A stretch of 6,453 bases of DNA. It comes from Nitrososphaera sp. Lineage in GTDB: Archaea; Thermoproteota; Nitrososphaeria; Nitrososphaerales; Nitrososphaeraceae. Each line of letters begins with the position of its first letter. Position 1 is the stretch's first letter. The notes under the pieces are model-generated. The model did no database searches and was not told the DNA's origin. It saw only the letters and a program-made list of their open reading frames with translations. The position numbers and the translations under genes were made by a program. Of the stretch, positions 1-5,449 are shown one piece after another. The stretch spans positions 1 to 6,453 of the forward strand of contig JAICVG010000066.1 of the NCBI GenBank assembly GCA_025935445.1. The letters are read 5' to 3'.

Positions 1-266
1 GAATAAGAATGTAGTTAGCTGAATCTGAGACACAGTTATTCGCGCATTTCAAATAGTTTTATTCTCATTTTATTCTAGAGTAGAAGAAGTTTTTTATTAA
101 TAATTTAAAGTTACTAAAAGTGAACATGCAAATACTACTGGACAATGGAATATATCCTATCCTATAGTCTAAAATTGCATTAATGCAAATATGTGACGTA
201 AGGCATTGTGACTTCTATTAGCAGGCCTTTATGACAATTAATGATCTGAGGTCGGTACAAACATTC
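1..266. other. AT-rich non-coding region upstream of the cobalamin operon
   Basis: No coding region could be supported on either strand: stop codons are frequent in the frames I followed, and a trial minus-strand reading from the ATG at 127-125 stops within about 20 codons. The first ~110 bases are rich in T runs (around 57-73 and a T6 at 90-95). These could be the oligo-U terminator of a plus-strand gene left of the window, but no such gene is visible. The segment also holds a perfect palindrome (175-188), two copies of ATGCAAATA (126-134 and 183-191) and tandem TATCC/TATCC/TATAG units at 153-167. A regulatory role is inferred. Confidence 0.6.
175..188. promoter_or_regulatory. Perfect 14-bp palindrome, possible operator
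   Basis: TTGCATTAATGCAA reads the same on both strands with no mismatch. It lies about 80 bp upstream of the putative TATA box of the cobalamin operon. A dyad of this size in a promoter-proximal intergenic region is compatible with a binding site for a dimeric helix-turn-helix regulator. Its right arm is part of the second ATGCAAATA copy. The position is rather far upstream for a simple repressor; it could equally serve an activator or be a chance AT-rich dyad. Confidence 0.3.
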
Positions 267-274
267 TAAATATA
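267..274 (+). promoter_or_regulatory. TATA-like box of the cob operon
   Basis: TAAATATA is centred near 270. Archaeal transcription normally starts about 25-28 nt downstream of the box centre, here roughly 295-299, right at the ATG at 301. This supports a leaderless or near-leaderless cobD mRNA. It also argues against the in-frame TTG at 277, which lies only 3 nt after the box and would not be transcribed from it. No promoter data are available, so this rests on motif and spacing. Confidence 0.45.
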
Positions 275-300
275 GCTTGTGTCAATGGGTTCTTGAAAGA

Positions 301-1389
301 ATGGGAGAAGAGGTTGTTATCAGCAAAGGGATGAGAGCTTGCTCCCACGGCGGCGTTTATTCAGTAAACCCTCGTCTTGTCCAACTCGATTGCAGCTCAA
401 GCATTAACCCTCTTGGTACTCCCAGAAAGGCAATAGCGGCTATCAAGATGAACGCCAACTCCCTTACGCGGAACTACCCTGATCCCGAGTGCAGAGAATT
501 GAAGAAAAGCCTGTCGCGCTACCTAGGAATTGACCCGGAATGGATTAGCGTGGGAAATGGAGCGATAGAAGTTATCTATTGGTTTGTACAGGCAGTATTT
601 GTAAAAGGGCGCGTAGTTATCCCAGCACCAACTTTTTGTGAATACGAGCTTGCATCGCAGAAAGCTGGTGCAGAAGTGACATTTGTACCACTACACAATT
701 TGGAGCTTGACGCCGATCAGGTAATTGAAAAAGCAAGAGGAGCTGACGCAATATTTCTTTGCAATCCAAACAATCCTACAGGCATACTTGCCACCAAGCA
801 GATAATGAAAATAATCGAAAATGTCGATAGCTCGACAAGAATCCTTCTTGATGAATGCTTCATTGAGCTGGCAGACAATCCCAATGCTAATACGATGATT
901 GATCAGATATCAGAATTTGATAACCTTGTGATCCTAAGGTCGCTGACCAAGTCATTTGGACTCGCCGGCCTACGAGTCGGCTACGGTGTATGCAATCCAA
1001 CTCTTGCAAAGAAATTGTCCGCAAATAAGATTCCGTGGAACGTAAACGGTCTTGCACAGGTTGCAGGAGTGGCTGCCTTACTAGAAAGAGGATATCTATC
1101 AAAAGCAAGGGCGCTTGTCAAAAGAGAGCGAAAGTTTTTGCATGACAATATTGATAAATTAGAATCATTTCGCCCATTAAGATCAGACTCAAACTATTTT
1201 CTTATCCATCTGCAAGGCAGAAATTCCACACAATTTAGAGATAGATTACTAAAGAAAACTGGTGTGCTTGTAAGAGACTGCAGCACGTTTACAGGCATGG
1301 GCACTCACTATATCAGATTAGCAGTCAAAATGCATAGGGAAAACATGCTATTGTTAAAAGCACTGGAGGCTTTTGATTATAATGACTAG
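301..1389 (+). CDS. cobD: L-threonine-O-3-phosphate decarboxylase (CobD), PLP-dependent
   Basis: This 362-residue fold-type I aminotransferase-family enzyme is predicted to decarboxylate L-threonine O-3-phosphate to (R)-1-aminopropan-2-ol O-phosphate, the linker that joins the corrin ring to the nucleotide loop of B12. Visible motifs, numbered from the ATG at 301, are the N-terminal HGG (16-18), SINPLG (34-39), YPDPE (59-63), GNGAIE (85-90), NPNNPTG (155-161), Asp184, the PLP-binding lysine K217 in RSLTKSF, and R225 and R339 as likely phosphate/carboxylate ligands. PWNVNGLAQ (245-253) and the GVLVRDCSTFTG stretch favour CobD over the related histidinol-phosphate aminotransferase HisC, as do the B12 genes directly downstream. 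The ATG at 301 fits a TATA box at 267-274; an ATG at 331 is an alternative that still keeps HGG. First gene of the operon; its end overlaps cobQ. Confidence 0.88.
   Translation: MGEEVVISKGMRACSHGGVYSVNPRLVQLDCSSSINPLGTPRKAIAAIKMNANSLTRNYPDPECRELKKSLSRYLGIDPEWISVGNGAIEVIYWFVQAVFVKGRVVIPAPTFCEYELASQKAGAEVTFVPLHNLELDADQVIEKARGADAIFLCNPNNPTGILATKQIMKIIENVDSSTRILLDECFIELADNPNANTMIDQISEFDNLVILRSLTKSFGLAGLRVGYGVCNPTLAKKLSANKIPWNVNGLAQVAGVAALLERGYLSKARALVKRERKFLHDNIDKLESFRPLRSDSNYFLIHLQGRNSTQFRDRLLKKTGVLVRDCSTFTGMGTHYIRLAVKMHRENMLLLKALEAFDYND
1365..1369 (+). promoter_or_regulatory. Shine-Dalgarno site of cobQ inside cobD
   Basis: GGAGG lies within the 3' end of cobD, 12 nt before the ATG at 1382 and only 3 nt before the alternative TTG at 1373. 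The spacing favours the ATG and suggests translational coupling with cobD. Confidence 0.45.
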
Positions 1390-2233
1390 GCGCGCCAAGC
1401 TTATTATGATACAGGGCACCACATCTGGTGCAGGCAAGAGCACAATTGCGATAGGACTGTGCAGACTTTTTTCAGATCGAGGCTGCAATGTAGCTCCATT
1501 CAAAGCGCAGAACATGTCCTCTAACTTTTTCACTACATCCGGCGGATCCAAGATGGCGCTGGTCCAGGCAATACAGGCAGTTGCAGCAAGAAAAGAGCCT
1601 GATCCAAGAATGAATCCCATTCTACTCAAGCCGCTTGGCGAGTATAGAAGCACGGTATTCCTGAATGGTCGCTTCTACTCTGAAATGTATGCAAAAGAGT
1701 ACTATGAGAAGTTTGTAATCCAGCAGGGCTTCACTATGGTGTTAAAGGCGCTCGACAGTCTAAGGAGCGAAAACGATGTTATAGTCATTGAAGGTGCCGG
1801 TTCGCCGTCAGAGATCAATATTGCAAAATACGATATTGCCAATATGCTGCTTGCACAAGAGGTAGGAGCACCTGTAATAATCGTAGCCGATATCGAGCGA
1901 GGTGGCTGTTTTGCAAGTATTGTCGGCACAGCGCAGCTGTTAAAGCCAGCCCACAGGGCGATGGTTAAAGGATTTCTAATAAATAAGTTCAGAGGTGACA
2001 TCACGCTTATAGCACCAGCGATAAAGGAAGTTCAGAAGATGACAAAGAAGAGAATCCTTGGCATAATCCCAAAGATCGAGTTTAATCTGCCTGAAGAGGA
2101 TTCACTTGTTGGCAGCGTAGCAGGTAAGGCGGAGGTTCCACGGGAATCATGGAACTGGCAGATAGACCTTATTGCAAAGGCAATAAAAGAGAACATCGAC
2201 ATGGAAAGGATATCAAAGGTTGTGGGGCTCTAG
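1382..2233 (+). CDS. cobQ: Cobyric acid synthase, synthetase domain only (CobQ/CbiP lacking the glutamine amidotransferase domain)
   Basis: Predicted to catalyse ATP-dependent amidation of adenosylcobyrinic acid a,c-diamide to adenosylcobyric acid. The 283 residues contain the CobQ synthetase domain: P-loop GTTSGAGKST (12-21), APFKAQNMSSN (38-48), MNPILLKP (77-84), EGAGSPSEIN (137-146), DIERGGCFAS (170-179), KGFLINKFRGD (196-206) and EEDS (238-241). Family members are usually about 480-510 residues, with a C-terminal class I glutamine amidotransferase domain carrying a catalytic Cys and His. Here the protein ends some 40 residues after EEDS with a helical tail (IDLIAKAIKEN), and cbiB starts on the next base. 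The ATG at 1382 overlaps the cobD stop by 8 nt and has GGAGG at 1365-1369; a TTG at 1373 would leave only 3 nt after that site. No separate amidotransferase gene is visible in the window. Confidence 0.87.
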   Translation: MTRRAKLIMIQGTTSGAGKSTIAIGLCRLFSDRGCNVAPFKAQNMSSNFFTTSGGSKMALVQAIQAVAARKEPDPRMNPILLKPLGEYRSTVFLNGRFYSEMYAKEYYEKFVIQQGFTMVLKALDSLRSENDVIVIEGAGSPSEINIAKYDIANMLLAQEVGAPVIIVADIERGGCFASIVGTAQLLKPAHRAMVKGFLINKFRGDITLIAPAIKEVQKMTKKRILGIIPKIEFNLPEEDSLVGSVAGKAEVPRESWNWQIDLIAKAIKENIDMERISKVVGL

Positions 2234-3193
2234 ATGCTGTATCTCCTTGGAGCACTTGCTGGTGGCATTGGCATTGATTGGCTGCTTGGCGATCCGCCAA
2301 ATAAATATCATCCAGTTGCATGGCTTGGGCAGCTGATCGGCTTTTTTCTACCAAGGCTTAAAGGGGGCTCTGAAAAAGCCAAGGGAACTATCTTTGCTAT
2401 TTCACTTGTTATCATAGTAGCTTTAGCAGTTCATTTTCTTATATTTGCAAGCAGGTATCTTGCAGGCCTCATTGAGCTTGTTGTTGTGTCTGCCATAATA
2501 TTCAAGATTACGATTGCAATGAAAGGCATGGAGAGGCATACCAAGGCAATAGTCAACTGCCTAGAGGCTTGTGACTTGGAAGCAACCAGACATAACTTGT
2601 CAATGATAGTGAGAAGAAAAACTGATGACCTTGACGAGCAACACATCCTTTCGGCAACTATCGAATGCATAAGCGAAAGCACAGTCGACGGTATTACGGG
2701 ACCCATCTTCTATTATTCACTTTTTGGTCCTGCCGGCGCTTTTGCCTACAGGGCAATAAACACACTCGATTCTATGGTTGGCTACCCTGATGACTATTTT
2801 AAGGATGTCGGGTGGATGTCTGCAAGACTTGACACTGCTGCAAACTATATTCCTGCAAGATTAACTGCATTCTTGATTGTGGTATCGGCCAAGATACTTG
2901 GAGCCGACTGGAAAAATTCGCTTGACATTCTACATCGAGACCATGACAAGACATTTAGTCTCAATGCTGGCTACCCAATGGCTACTATGGCAGGGGCATT
3001 GCGTGTCAGGCTTGAAAAGATAGGGCACTACACACTTGGCGACAATCAAGAGCCTGTTACAGTTGAAAAGTGCAAGAAAGCAATCTCAATAATGAAGCTC
3101 ACTACACTGCTCTTCTACATTGTAGTATCTGTCCCAGTAATGTCGGTTCTCTATCTTGCAGGCTGGTGGAGGCTTGTGCTTGGTATCCCTTAA
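2234..3193 (+). CDS. cbiB: Adenosylcobinamide-phosphate synthase (CbiB), integral membrane
   Basis: CbiB joins adenosylcobyric acid to (R)-1-aminopropan-2-ol O-phosphate, giving adenosylcobinamide phosphate at the membrane. The 319-residue length is normal for the family. Visible family motifs are D15 with LGDP (18-21) and HPV (26-28) near the N-terminus, SESTVDGI (147-154), YRAINTLDSMVGY (172-184), ARLD (197-200), YIPARLTA (205-212) and NAGYPMATMAGAL (244-256). Hydrophobic, probably membrane-spanning stretches lie near 1-17, 52-72, 78-96, 208-223 and 290-310. The ATG follows the cobQ TAG with no intervening base, and the 3' end overlaps the start of cobS. It uses the product of cobD upstream, so the operon supplies both the linker and the enzyme that attaches it. 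Confidence 0.92.
   Translation: MLYLLGALAGGIGIDWLLGDPPNKYHPVAWLGQLIGFFLPRLKGGSEKAKGTIFAISLVIIVALAVHFLIFASRYLAGLIELVVVSAIIFKITIAMKGMERHTKAIVNCLEACDLEATRHNLSMIVRRKTDDLDEQHILSATIECISESTVDGITGPIFYYSLFGPAGAFAYRAINTLDSMVGYPDDYFKDVGWMSARLDTAANYIPARLTAFLIVVSAKILGADWKNSLDILHRDHDKTFSLNAGYPMATMAGALRVRLEKIGHYTLGDNQEPVTVEKCKKAISIMKLTTLLFYIVVSVPVMSVLYLAGWWRLVLGIP
3168..3172 (+). promoter_or_regulatory. Shine-Dalgarno site that sets the cobS start
   Basis: GGAGG inside the last codons of cbiB lies 7 nt before the TTG at 3180. That is good spacing, and it makes this TTG a better cobS start than the in-frame TTG codons at 3156 (before the site) and 3174 (1 nt after it). Confidence 0.5.
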
Positions 3194-3953
3194 GCCCATC
3201 CAGTCGGTGCTTGCATTTTTGACGATATTGCCGGTAGGCAAGCAGAACCAGGACATCTATTACATTGCTAAGAACATGTACCTATTCCCAGTCGCAGGCC
3301 TGGTTATAGGCTCAATCATTGGTGCAATGGCTCTTGGGATTTCCAATTTTTTGCATCCTCTGCTCATAGGGTTTTTGGTCACTGGAGGCCTTATAATAAT
3401 AACCGGTGTCCATCACACTGATGCCTTATCTGACTTTGCTGATGGGTTGATGGCAAAAGGCAGCAAGGAAGCCAAGCATAAGGCTATGCTCGATCCTGCG
3501 GTTGGCTCAGCAGGAGTGGCGGTGCTTGTGATGTATTTTGTAGGCATGATAATTGTATTTAATATCGGCTTTGCGTCTGGCTTGGCGATCTTTACTAGCA
3601 TCATAACCGCTGAGGTGATAGCCAAGTATGTGATGGTGCTCCTTGCCAACAGGGGTGTGTCGGCGTGGGAGGGCTTTAACTCGCCCTTCATTGCGGCAAT
3701 GAAGGACAGGCACAAGATGCTTGCGGCCACTGGCATTATGGTTGCAATTGTAGGATTTGCCAGCAGCTATGCCGGCTTTGCTGCACTGGCCATTTCACTT
3801 ATCCTTGCACAGCTCTTGAGGTATGTTTCTAGCAAGAGCTTTGGCGGCATATCTGGAGACGTTCTTGGAGCATCAAATGAGATAACCCGTCTCTCTTCCC
3901 TTATGGTGCTTTCATCCTTGTCGTCAATGCCGCAGGTGATATTGATTTTTTGA
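3180..3953 (+). CDS. cobS: Adenosylcobinamide-GDP ribazoletransferase (cobalamin synthase, CobS)
   Basis: This polytopic membrane enzyme condenses adenosylcobinamide-GDP with alpha-ribazole (or its 5'-phosphate), attaching the lower ligand of cobalamin. From the TTG at 3180 it has 257 residues, typical for CobS. It opens with the usual SVLAFLTILPVG and carries the metal-binding signature HHTDALSDFADGL (78-90), then MLDPAVGSAGV (103-113) and the C-terminal GGISGDVLGASNEI (222-235). The rest is mostly hydrophobic helices with many Gly and Ala. No ATG precedes the conserved N-terminus, so a TTG start is needed; the TTG at 3180 has a GGAGG 7 nt upstream and overlaps cbiB by 14 nt. The stop overlaps the start of cobY in a TTGA tetranucleotide. 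Substrate comes from CbiB and CobY of the same operon. Confidence 0.9.
   Translation: MVSLKPIQSVLAFLTILPVGKQNQDIYYIAKNMYLFPVAGLVIGSIIGAMALGISNFLHPLLIGFLVTGGLIIITGVHHTDALSDFADGLMAKGSKEAKHKAMLDPAVGSAGVAVLVMYFVGMIIVFNIGFASGLAIFTSIITAEVIAKYVMVLLANRGVSAWEGFNSPFIAAMKDRHKMLAATGIMVAIVGFASSYAGFAALAISLILAQLLRYVSSKSFGGISGDVLGASNEITRLSSLMVLSSLSSMPQVILIF
3934..3940 (+). promoter_or_regulatory. Shine-Dalgarno site of cobY
   Basis: AGGTGAT matches seven consecutive bases of the complement of the 16S rRNA 3' end (GGAGGTGATC). It ends 9 nt before the TTG at 3950. It lies inside cobS and supports TTG as the real cobY start, giving coupled translation through the TTGA overlap. Confidence 0.5.
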
Positions 3954-4570
3954 TAGCTGCCGTCGTAATGTGCGGTGGCAGAGCGAGCAGAATGCAACAA
4001 CAACAACAACAACAGGAAGGCATAGAAAAGCCACTGATAAAAGTGGATGGCGTTGCAATGGTCGAGCGTGTAATTTCAGCCTTGGCAAGCTCAAACAGAT
4101 TTGACCGTATTATTGCAGCAGTCTCTCCCAATACCCCGAAAACAAATGAGTTTCTCAAATCAAAAGGCATTGAGATAATTGAGACAGCTGGCGAGGGCTA
4201 CTCTCAGGACCTATCACACTTGCTTTCAAAATTAAAACCACACAAGGTCGTGGTAGTTCCAGGTGACATTCCACTATTAAATTCCCAGATTGTCAAAGAA
4301 ATTCTTAATACCATAGATGATGATGACAGACAAGAACAAGAACAAGCAATTTCGATAATACTTGAAAAAGGATTTGTAGAGGAGATTGGTGTGAAGCCAA
4401 GCATAGTATTGATGAATCAGTACTGCCATTCCGGCATCACTATATTCAACTCAATGGTTATCAGCACTGAACCAGTGAAAGAACACTATTTGGTCATGAA
4501 CCGAAAAGAAATTGCGCTAAACGTGAATACGAAAGAAGAGCTAGAGCTGGCAGAGAAATTACTGGTCTAG
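3950..4570 (+). CDS. cobY: NTP:adenosylcobinamide-phosphate guanylyltransferase (CobY), with a polyglutamine insertion
   Basis: CobY transfers GMP from GTP to adenosylcobinamide phosphate, giving adenosylcobinamide-GDP; it is the archaeal replacement for bacterial CobU and lacks the kinase activity. The 206-residue protein has the nucleotidyltransferase start AAVVMCGGRASRM (3-15), EKPLI (26-30), SPNTPKT (59-65), GEGYSQDL (81-88), VVPGDIPLL (102-110) and the C-terminal NVNTKEELELAEKLL (191-205). These match the methanogen CobY pattern as I remember it. Seven glutamines (16-22) are inserted between RM and EKPL, in the GTP-binding loop. A second low-complexity run, DDDDRQEQEQ, lies at 123-132. 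The TTG start overlaps cobS by 4 nt and is preceded by AGGTGAT; the next ATG, at 3968, would delete the first beta strand. The 3' end overlaps rps27e on the other strand. Confidence 0.9.
   Translation: MIAAVVMCGGRASRMQQQQQQQEGIEKPLIKVDGVAMVERVISALASSNRFDRIIAAVSPNTPKTNEFLKSKGIEIIETAGEGYSQDLSHLLSKLKPHKVVVVPGDIPLLNSQIVKEILNTIDDDDRQEQEQAISIILEKGFVEEIGVKPSIVLMNQYCHSGITIFNSMVISTEPVKEHYLVMNRKEIALNVNTKEELELAEKLLV
3995..4015 (+). repeat. (CAA)6-CAG trinucleotide repeat in cobY
   Basis: Six consecutive CAA codons followed by CAG encode Gln16-Gln22 of CobY. The run is a pure in-frame microsatellite and could change length by replication slippage without shifting the frame. Confidence 0.95.
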
Positions 4571-4759
4571 CACTTCTAGAACTTTACCAACGATGTTGGC
4601 CTTGCTGCCAGAGCGCTCTGCCAAAAGCTCGCCGCAGGACTTGCAGCTCATATTGATGGTCGTGTGTGAAAACACTATTGCCTTTTCGCCGCATTTTGGG
4701 CACTGAACAGATAGAAATGAGCTCCTAGGCTTTGGCATCATTATGCTTTCTCGCTTCAT
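4559..4759 (-). CDS. rps27e: Small ribosomal subunit protein eS27 (S27e), zinc-ribbon
   Basis: This 66-residue archaeal/eukaryal-type small-subunit ribosomal protein has a four-cysteine zinc ribbon: CPKC (C20, C23) and CKSC (C39, C42), with IVFSHTT between and the typical C-terminal GSKANIVGKVLEVL. The PKPRSSF stretch before the first knuckle matches the family. The first ATG (4759-4757) gives the usual N-terminal length; Met7 and Met8 are alternatives. It lies 10 nt after rpl44e and is almost certainly cotranscribed with it. Its 3' end overlaps the convergent cobY end by 12 bp, leaving no room for an intergenic terminator. Confidence 0.93.
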   Translation of the reverse strand: MKRESIMMPKPRSSFLSVQCPKCGEKAIVFSHTTINMSCKSCGELLAERSGSKANIVGKVLEVLDQ

Positions 4760-4769
4760 GCTGTTGTCA

Positions 4770-5042
4770 TCATATCTCCAGCTTGCGTATCCTTAGACCT
4801 TGCTTCATCGTCTTGAACTGGCATGTTTTACAAGTATAGCGTAAAGTCATTTTCTTGGTAGTCTTGGCAGTTCTCTTGAGCTCGGGGAATTTCTGGCCGC
4901 CGTACCCCTTCTTGTCTTCAGCGTGCCTGCGAGCGCCTTCAGCTCCTGTCCTATCTCTTCCCTTCTTGTATAGGGCTATGGTCTGGACCCTATAGGTTTT
5001 ACAACGGGGGCAGAACTTGCGCATCTCCTTCTGCATCTTCAT
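4770..5042 (-). CDS. rpl44e: Large ribosomal subunit protein eL42 (archaeal L44e), zinc-binding
   Basis: This 90-residue archaeal/eukaryal-type large-subunit protein acts near the tRNA E site. It has the two cysteine knuckles expected for zinc, CPRC (C11, C14) and CKTC (C71, C74), and the family signature GYGGQKFPELKRTAKTTKK (46-64). The protein is strongly basic, as expected for rRNA binding, and the length is normal. It starts at the ATG at 5042-5040, with no evident Shine-Dalgarno site but an AT-rich promoter element about 30-40 nt upstream. The rpl44e-rps27e order is conserved in archaea. In many archaea the translation initiation factor 2 alpha gene follows; here the convergent cobalamin operon follows instead. 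Confidence 0.94.
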   Translation of the reverse strand: MKMQKEMRKFCPRCKTYRVQTIALYKKGRDRTGAEGARRHAEDKKGYGGQKFPELKRTAKTTKKMTLRYTCKTCQFKTMKQGLRIRKLEI

Positions 5043-5069
5043 ATGATTATATCTGTGCTTGCAAAGGGT

Positions 5070-5086
5070 AATTTAATGTATATATG
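5070..5086 (-). promoter_or_regulatory. Putative promoter (TATA region) of rpl44e-rps27e
   Basis: On the minus strand this reads CATATATACATTAAATT, two adjacent TATA-like elements ending about 28 nt and centred up to 40 nt from the rpl44e ATG. Depending on which is used, the mRNA would have a leader of about 0-15 nt. I cannot decide between them from the sequence. Confidence 0.4.
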
Positions 5087-5141
5087 CGTAAGGAGGTGTT
5101 TTTTCTCTCTGTTCCTTTCTCTCAACGTCTAACAGCAAATC

Positions 5142-5148
5142 TAATATA
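5142..5148 (+). promoter_or_regulatory. TATA-like box of the 45-residue ORF
   Basis: TAATATA is centred about 30 nt before the ATG at 5175, so the predicted transcription start (about 5170-5175) falls at or just before the start codon. It is divergent from the rpl44e promoter, with about 60 bp between the two elements. A pyrimidine-rich stretch (5099-5122) lies between them. Confidence 0.4.
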
Positions 5149-5174
5149 CTAAGACTTACAACCTCTTCAGCAGC

Positions 5175-5312
5175 ATGTTCCTGAATTTCGGATCCTTGAT
5201 TGGACAGTCAATAGACCCGGCGGCATTTCCAGTATGGATACCCCTGACTTTTGGACTGGTCGTAGGACTCGCTTACGTAATTATTTCGGCCGCCAGGCAC
5301 CGTGGCCGCTAA
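5175..5312 (+). CDS. Small single-span membrane protein, function unknown (45 residues)
   Basis: ATG at 5175 to TAA at 5310 encodes 45 residues. The N-terminal half is mildly polar (MFLNFGSLIGQSIDPAA). Residues 18-40 form one clear hydrophobic segment rich in Phe, Val, Leu, Ile and Gly (FPVWIPLTFGLVVGLAYVII). The C-terminus is the basic ARHRGR, which by the positive-inside rule suggests a cytoplasmic C-terminus and an outward N-terminus. A TATA-like box at the spacing expected for leaderless transcription supports expression. I do not recognise the family; small subunits of membrane complexes often look like this, but nothing here names a partner. It could also be a chance ORF, though its composition is strongly protein-like. 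Confidence 0.5.
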   Translation: MFLNFGSLIGQSIDPAAFPVWIPLTFGLVVGLAYVIISAARHRGR

Positions 5313-5332
5313 AAATGGCGCCTAACCCTTTC

Positions 5333-5340
5333 TTTTTATA
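5333..5340 (+). promoter_or_regulatory. TTTTTATA element: distal promoter or oligo-T terminator
   Basis: TTTTTATA follows the small ORF stop by about 20 nt, preceded by CCCTTTC. It may end that transcript (T-rich archaeal terminator) or serve as a distal TATA box with a start near 5364. An identical octamer lies 53 bp further on. Confidence 0.25.
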
Positions 5341-5385
5341 AGGCAGCCTAGTAGTGCTACTTCCGTAAAGTCATCTAATTGAATA

Positions 5386-5393
5386 TTTTTATA
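5386..5393 (+). promoter_or_regulatory. TATA-like box upstream of the PsbP-like gene
   Basis: TTTTTATA predicts transcription from about 5417, leaving a leader of about 33 nt before the ATG at 5450. No Shine-Dalgarno site is visible in that leader. A weaker AT element at 5412-5420 would instead give a near-leaderless mRNA. Confidence 0.35.
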
Positions 5394-5449
5394 GAGTCCC
5401 AAACCATTAACCTTATTTTAGTGCGGAAATCTCTTCTGTTCTACTGATT

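Noticed and set aside
1..300. Cobalamin riboswitch upstream of the B12 operon
   Set aside because: I see no B12-box-like conserved core or long structured leader; the TATA box position leaves virtually no 5' UTR for one.
277..300. TTG at 277 as the cobD start
   Set aside because: It lies 3 nt after the TATA-like box and adds eight residues (MCQWVLER) not expected before the family's N-terminus.
301..1389. Histidinol-phosphate aminotransferase (HisC)
   Set aside because: The folds are related, but the HGG N-terminus, the PWNVNGLAQ segment, the VRDC-type C-terminus and the B12 operon context all favour CobD.
2234..2600. Frameshifted remnant of the missing CobQ amidotransferase domain
   Set aside because: This stretch is an intact cbiB N-terminus with its own conserved motifs; no amidotransferase-like residues were seen in the other frames.
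5090..5098. Strong Shine-Dalgarno-like AAGGAGGTG on the plus strand
   Set aside because: No start codon follows at usable distance with an open frame; a T-rich tract comes next. Probably chance, or part of the minus-strand promoter.
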